Part shown: positions 62,789-64,000 of the stretch, piece by piece
Position numbering within the stretch: the stretch's first letter is position 1
Layout: each line of letters opens with the position of its first letter
Source: Bdellovibrionales bacterium CG10_big_fil_rev_8_21_14_0_10_45_34
GTDB taxonomy: Bacteria; Bdellovibrionota; Bdellovibrionia; Bdellovibrionales; 1-14-0-10-45-34
Direction of reading: 5' to 3'
DNA length: 64,000 nucleotides
NCBI GenBank assembly: GCA_002778785.1
Contig: PEZS01000006.1
Span: 76,518 to 140,517, forward strand
Notes under the pieces: model-generated
Seen by the model: only the letters and a program-made list of their open reading frames with translations
Databases searched by the model: none
Told to the model about the DNA's origin: nothing
Translations under genes and position numbers: made by a program

Positions 62789-63749
62789 TATCAATCGGTA
62801 CCCCATGGTTTATCTAACACTTCTCGTGTTATTTGCCGTTTTTTTATTCTTCTCTCTTTCAGATATTCGCTTGTTTTCGGATGCGTGGGTCGAACTTCGA
62901 CTCCTTAGGTTTTTTTCCATACTGATTACCGGGATTTGTTTGGGAATATCGGGCAGCGTTTTTCAGTCTGTCACACAAAATCCAATTGCCGATTCTTACA
63001 CTCTCGGAGTCAGCGGTGGCGCCTCTCTTGGCGCCGCACTTGCTCTAGGATTAGGTGTTGGTTTGCAAGAGATCTCGTTTCTCGCCGGAAGTTTTTTCGG
63101 TGCGCTATGCTCCGTGCTCTTGCTTCTCGCTTTGGTGAGAAATATGGACTTAGCTGATTCGAACCGTTTACTGCTAGTTGGCTTTTCTCTTAGCCTCATT
63201 TGTGGAGCCTTCGTATCGATGATTATGATGGTACTTTCGGCCGCAGATTTGCAAAAATCTTACTACTGGATGGCTGGACAATTTGGTACATGGAGAGACG
63301 GGCTAGCGATTTATCTTTGGGCGCCTGTTTTGATGACAACCCTGTTGTTGAGCGGTCTATCACGAAAGCTAGACGTACTTAGTTTGGGTTCGGATTTTGT
63401 TCGCGCCTGTAAACTAAGACCTGAAAAAATTGTAAGACACGCGCTCTTGTTAGGCTCTCTGTTGGTTTGTTTCGCCGTTTCTTTGTGTGGAGTTATGGCT
63501 TTTGTAGGAATCGTATCTCCACATCTAGCAAGAAGAATCTCGCTGCGGTATAGCCATAGAGATCATTTCGTGTATGCCTCGTTCATTTCGGTGTTACTGC
63601 TACTTCTCTCGGATTGCATTGCGCAAAGCCTGTTCTATCCGAGGGAAATTCCTACTGGTGCGATTGTCGCCGTACTTGCCGGCCCAGCGCTCATAATTCA
63701 GATCGCCATGCAATACAGTCGTTTTTCAAAAAGGAATGTGGGTTTATGA
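62775..63749 (+). CDS. btuC: BtuC-like permease of FecCD family
   Basis: About 324 aa from the ATG at 62775; a longer reading starting inside btuF is rejected. Around ten hydrophobic segments. ISGSVFQSVTQNPIADSYTL followed by GVSGGASLGAALALGLGVG is the hallmark of FecCD/BtuC permeases, and LCGVMAFVGIVSPHLARRIS the second. Forms the channel with the ATPase encoded next (4-bp overlap). Confidence 0.94.
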   Translation: MKWNNINRYPMVYLTLLVLFAVFLFFSLSDIRLFSDAWVELRLLRFFSILITGICLGISGSVFQSVTQNPIADSYTLGVSGGASLGAALALGLGVGLQEISFLAGSFFGALCSVLLLLALVRNMDLADSNRLLLVGFSLSLICGAFVSMIMMVLSAADLQKSYYWMAGQFGTWRDGLAIYLWAPVLMTTLLLSGLSRKLDVLSLGSDFVRACKLRPEKIVRHALLLGSLLVCFAVSLCGVMAFVGIVSPHLARRISLRYSHRDHFVYASFISVLLLLLSDCIAQSLFYPREIPTGAIVAVLAGPALIIQIAMQYSRFSKRNVGL

Positions 63750-64000
63750 CATCTTGCAAAAGCACTGTGCAAAATGTGTCAGAGTTCCTCAGTGACAATG
63801 TTTCATTTCAAATTGTCTGGCTGTGTGGTCTAAATGGCAGCGGCAAAACCACCTTTCTAAAAAATGTCCTTGAAGTGCTAAGCCGTGAAAAAGGCGAGTC
63901 TCAGAAAAGCAGCATTGGCTACTTGCCGACCTATCTACCTAGACCCGATGGGATGCGAGTGCGGGACTTGTTAGAGATTTTGGGGTCCACAAAACCTTTT
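63746..64000 (+). CDS. btuD: BtuD-like ABC ATPase, cut by window end
   Basis: The first 85 residues are seen and the frame is open to the last base. Walker A GLNGSGKTTFLKNV lies at about residue 33. The start is ATG within the ATGA overlap with btuC. The region before Walker A is short (no clear GFxYG aromatic loop), but context makes it the ATPase of the B12 importer. Confidence 0.88.
   Translation, partial: MTSCKSTVQNVSEFLSDNVSFQIVWLCGLNGSGKTTFLKNVLEVLSREKGESQKSSIGYLPTYLPRPDGMRVRDLLEILGSTKPF

Noticed and set aside
1..64000. CRISPR arrays, tRNA or rRNA genes, prophage or insertion sequence
   Set aside because: No regularly spaced repeats, no tRNA-like cloverleaf, no integrase or transposase motifs were recognised by eye.

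Overview
The window looks like chromosome of a Gram-negative, motile, lipoprotein-rich bacterium, most likely a member of the Bdellovibrionota (Bdellovibrio-like) or a close deltaproteobacterial relative. The basis is gene content: paired ArsA-like ATPases, an ftsE-ftsX-coiled-coil-ctpA cluster, several MotA/MotB pairs, a FlbD homologue, Tol genes, giant Gly-rich or NHL-repeat surface lipoproteins, and frequent GTG/TTG starts. The assignment is inference from protein content; no rRNA or tRNA gene is visible.

Layout. 1-2.9 kb (minus): a TPR lipoprotein cut by the window edge and two overlapping ArsA-like ATPases. 3-8.6 kb: trigger factor (plus), tail-to-tail with a minus-strand cell-wall operon (91-aa conserved protein, ftsE, ftsX, EnvC-like coiled-coil protein, CtpA-type protease). 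8.6-12.1 kb: secreted esterase-like hydrolase, HEYGH metalloprotease lipoprotein and a small anchored protein. 12.3-20.4 kb: a tightly packed operon encoding a PEGA/TPR lipoprotein, MotA, MotB, a protein that looks like the FliF C-terminus fused to FliG, a small outer-membrane barrel and a 1217-aa NHL lipoprotein. I read this as a candidate non-flagellar (or accessory) rotary motor, and it is the most interesting locus here. 20.4-26.2 kb (minus): Rrf2 regulator, sufB, sufC, sufD, sufS and an NFU scaffold, preceded by an IscR-type operator. 26.3-32 kb: a glycerophosphodiesterase-like pseudoenzyme, tolQ-tolR-tolA, tolB and a cyclophilin.

32-37 kb (minus): a GT-C-like membrane protein, a secreted endonuclease/exonuclease/phosphatase-fold protein, and flbD-motA-motB. 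37-47.7 kb: PAP2 phosphatase, NAD-dependent epimerase, a nucleoside-type ABC importer (BmpA lipoprotein, double ATPase, two permeases), a GT51 transglycosylase, a NodIJ-type ABC exporter, DusB and an HPF-like protein. 47.7-55.7 kb: a 1532-aa Gly-rich surface protein whose lipoprotein signal peptide lies upstream in the same frame but is cut off by one TAG codon; a small secreted protein; a perfect 26-bp inverted repeat; and a TadG-like protein. 55.8-64 kb: secreted unknown, DppB/DppC permeases, NagZ, then a cobalamin riboswitch controlling btuB-btuF-btuC-btuD (btuD cut by the window end).

Together the window emphasises the cell envelope: division-coupled wall hydrolysis (FtsEX/EnvC-like/CtpA), outer-membrane energisation (Tol), wall synthesis and recycling (MtgA, NagZ, perhaps DppBC), two ion-driven MotAB stators and many surface lipoproteins. 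Metabolic modules are Fe-S assembly, nucleoside uptake and vitamin B12 uptake. Assignments come from reading motifs in the sequence; no database search was run.
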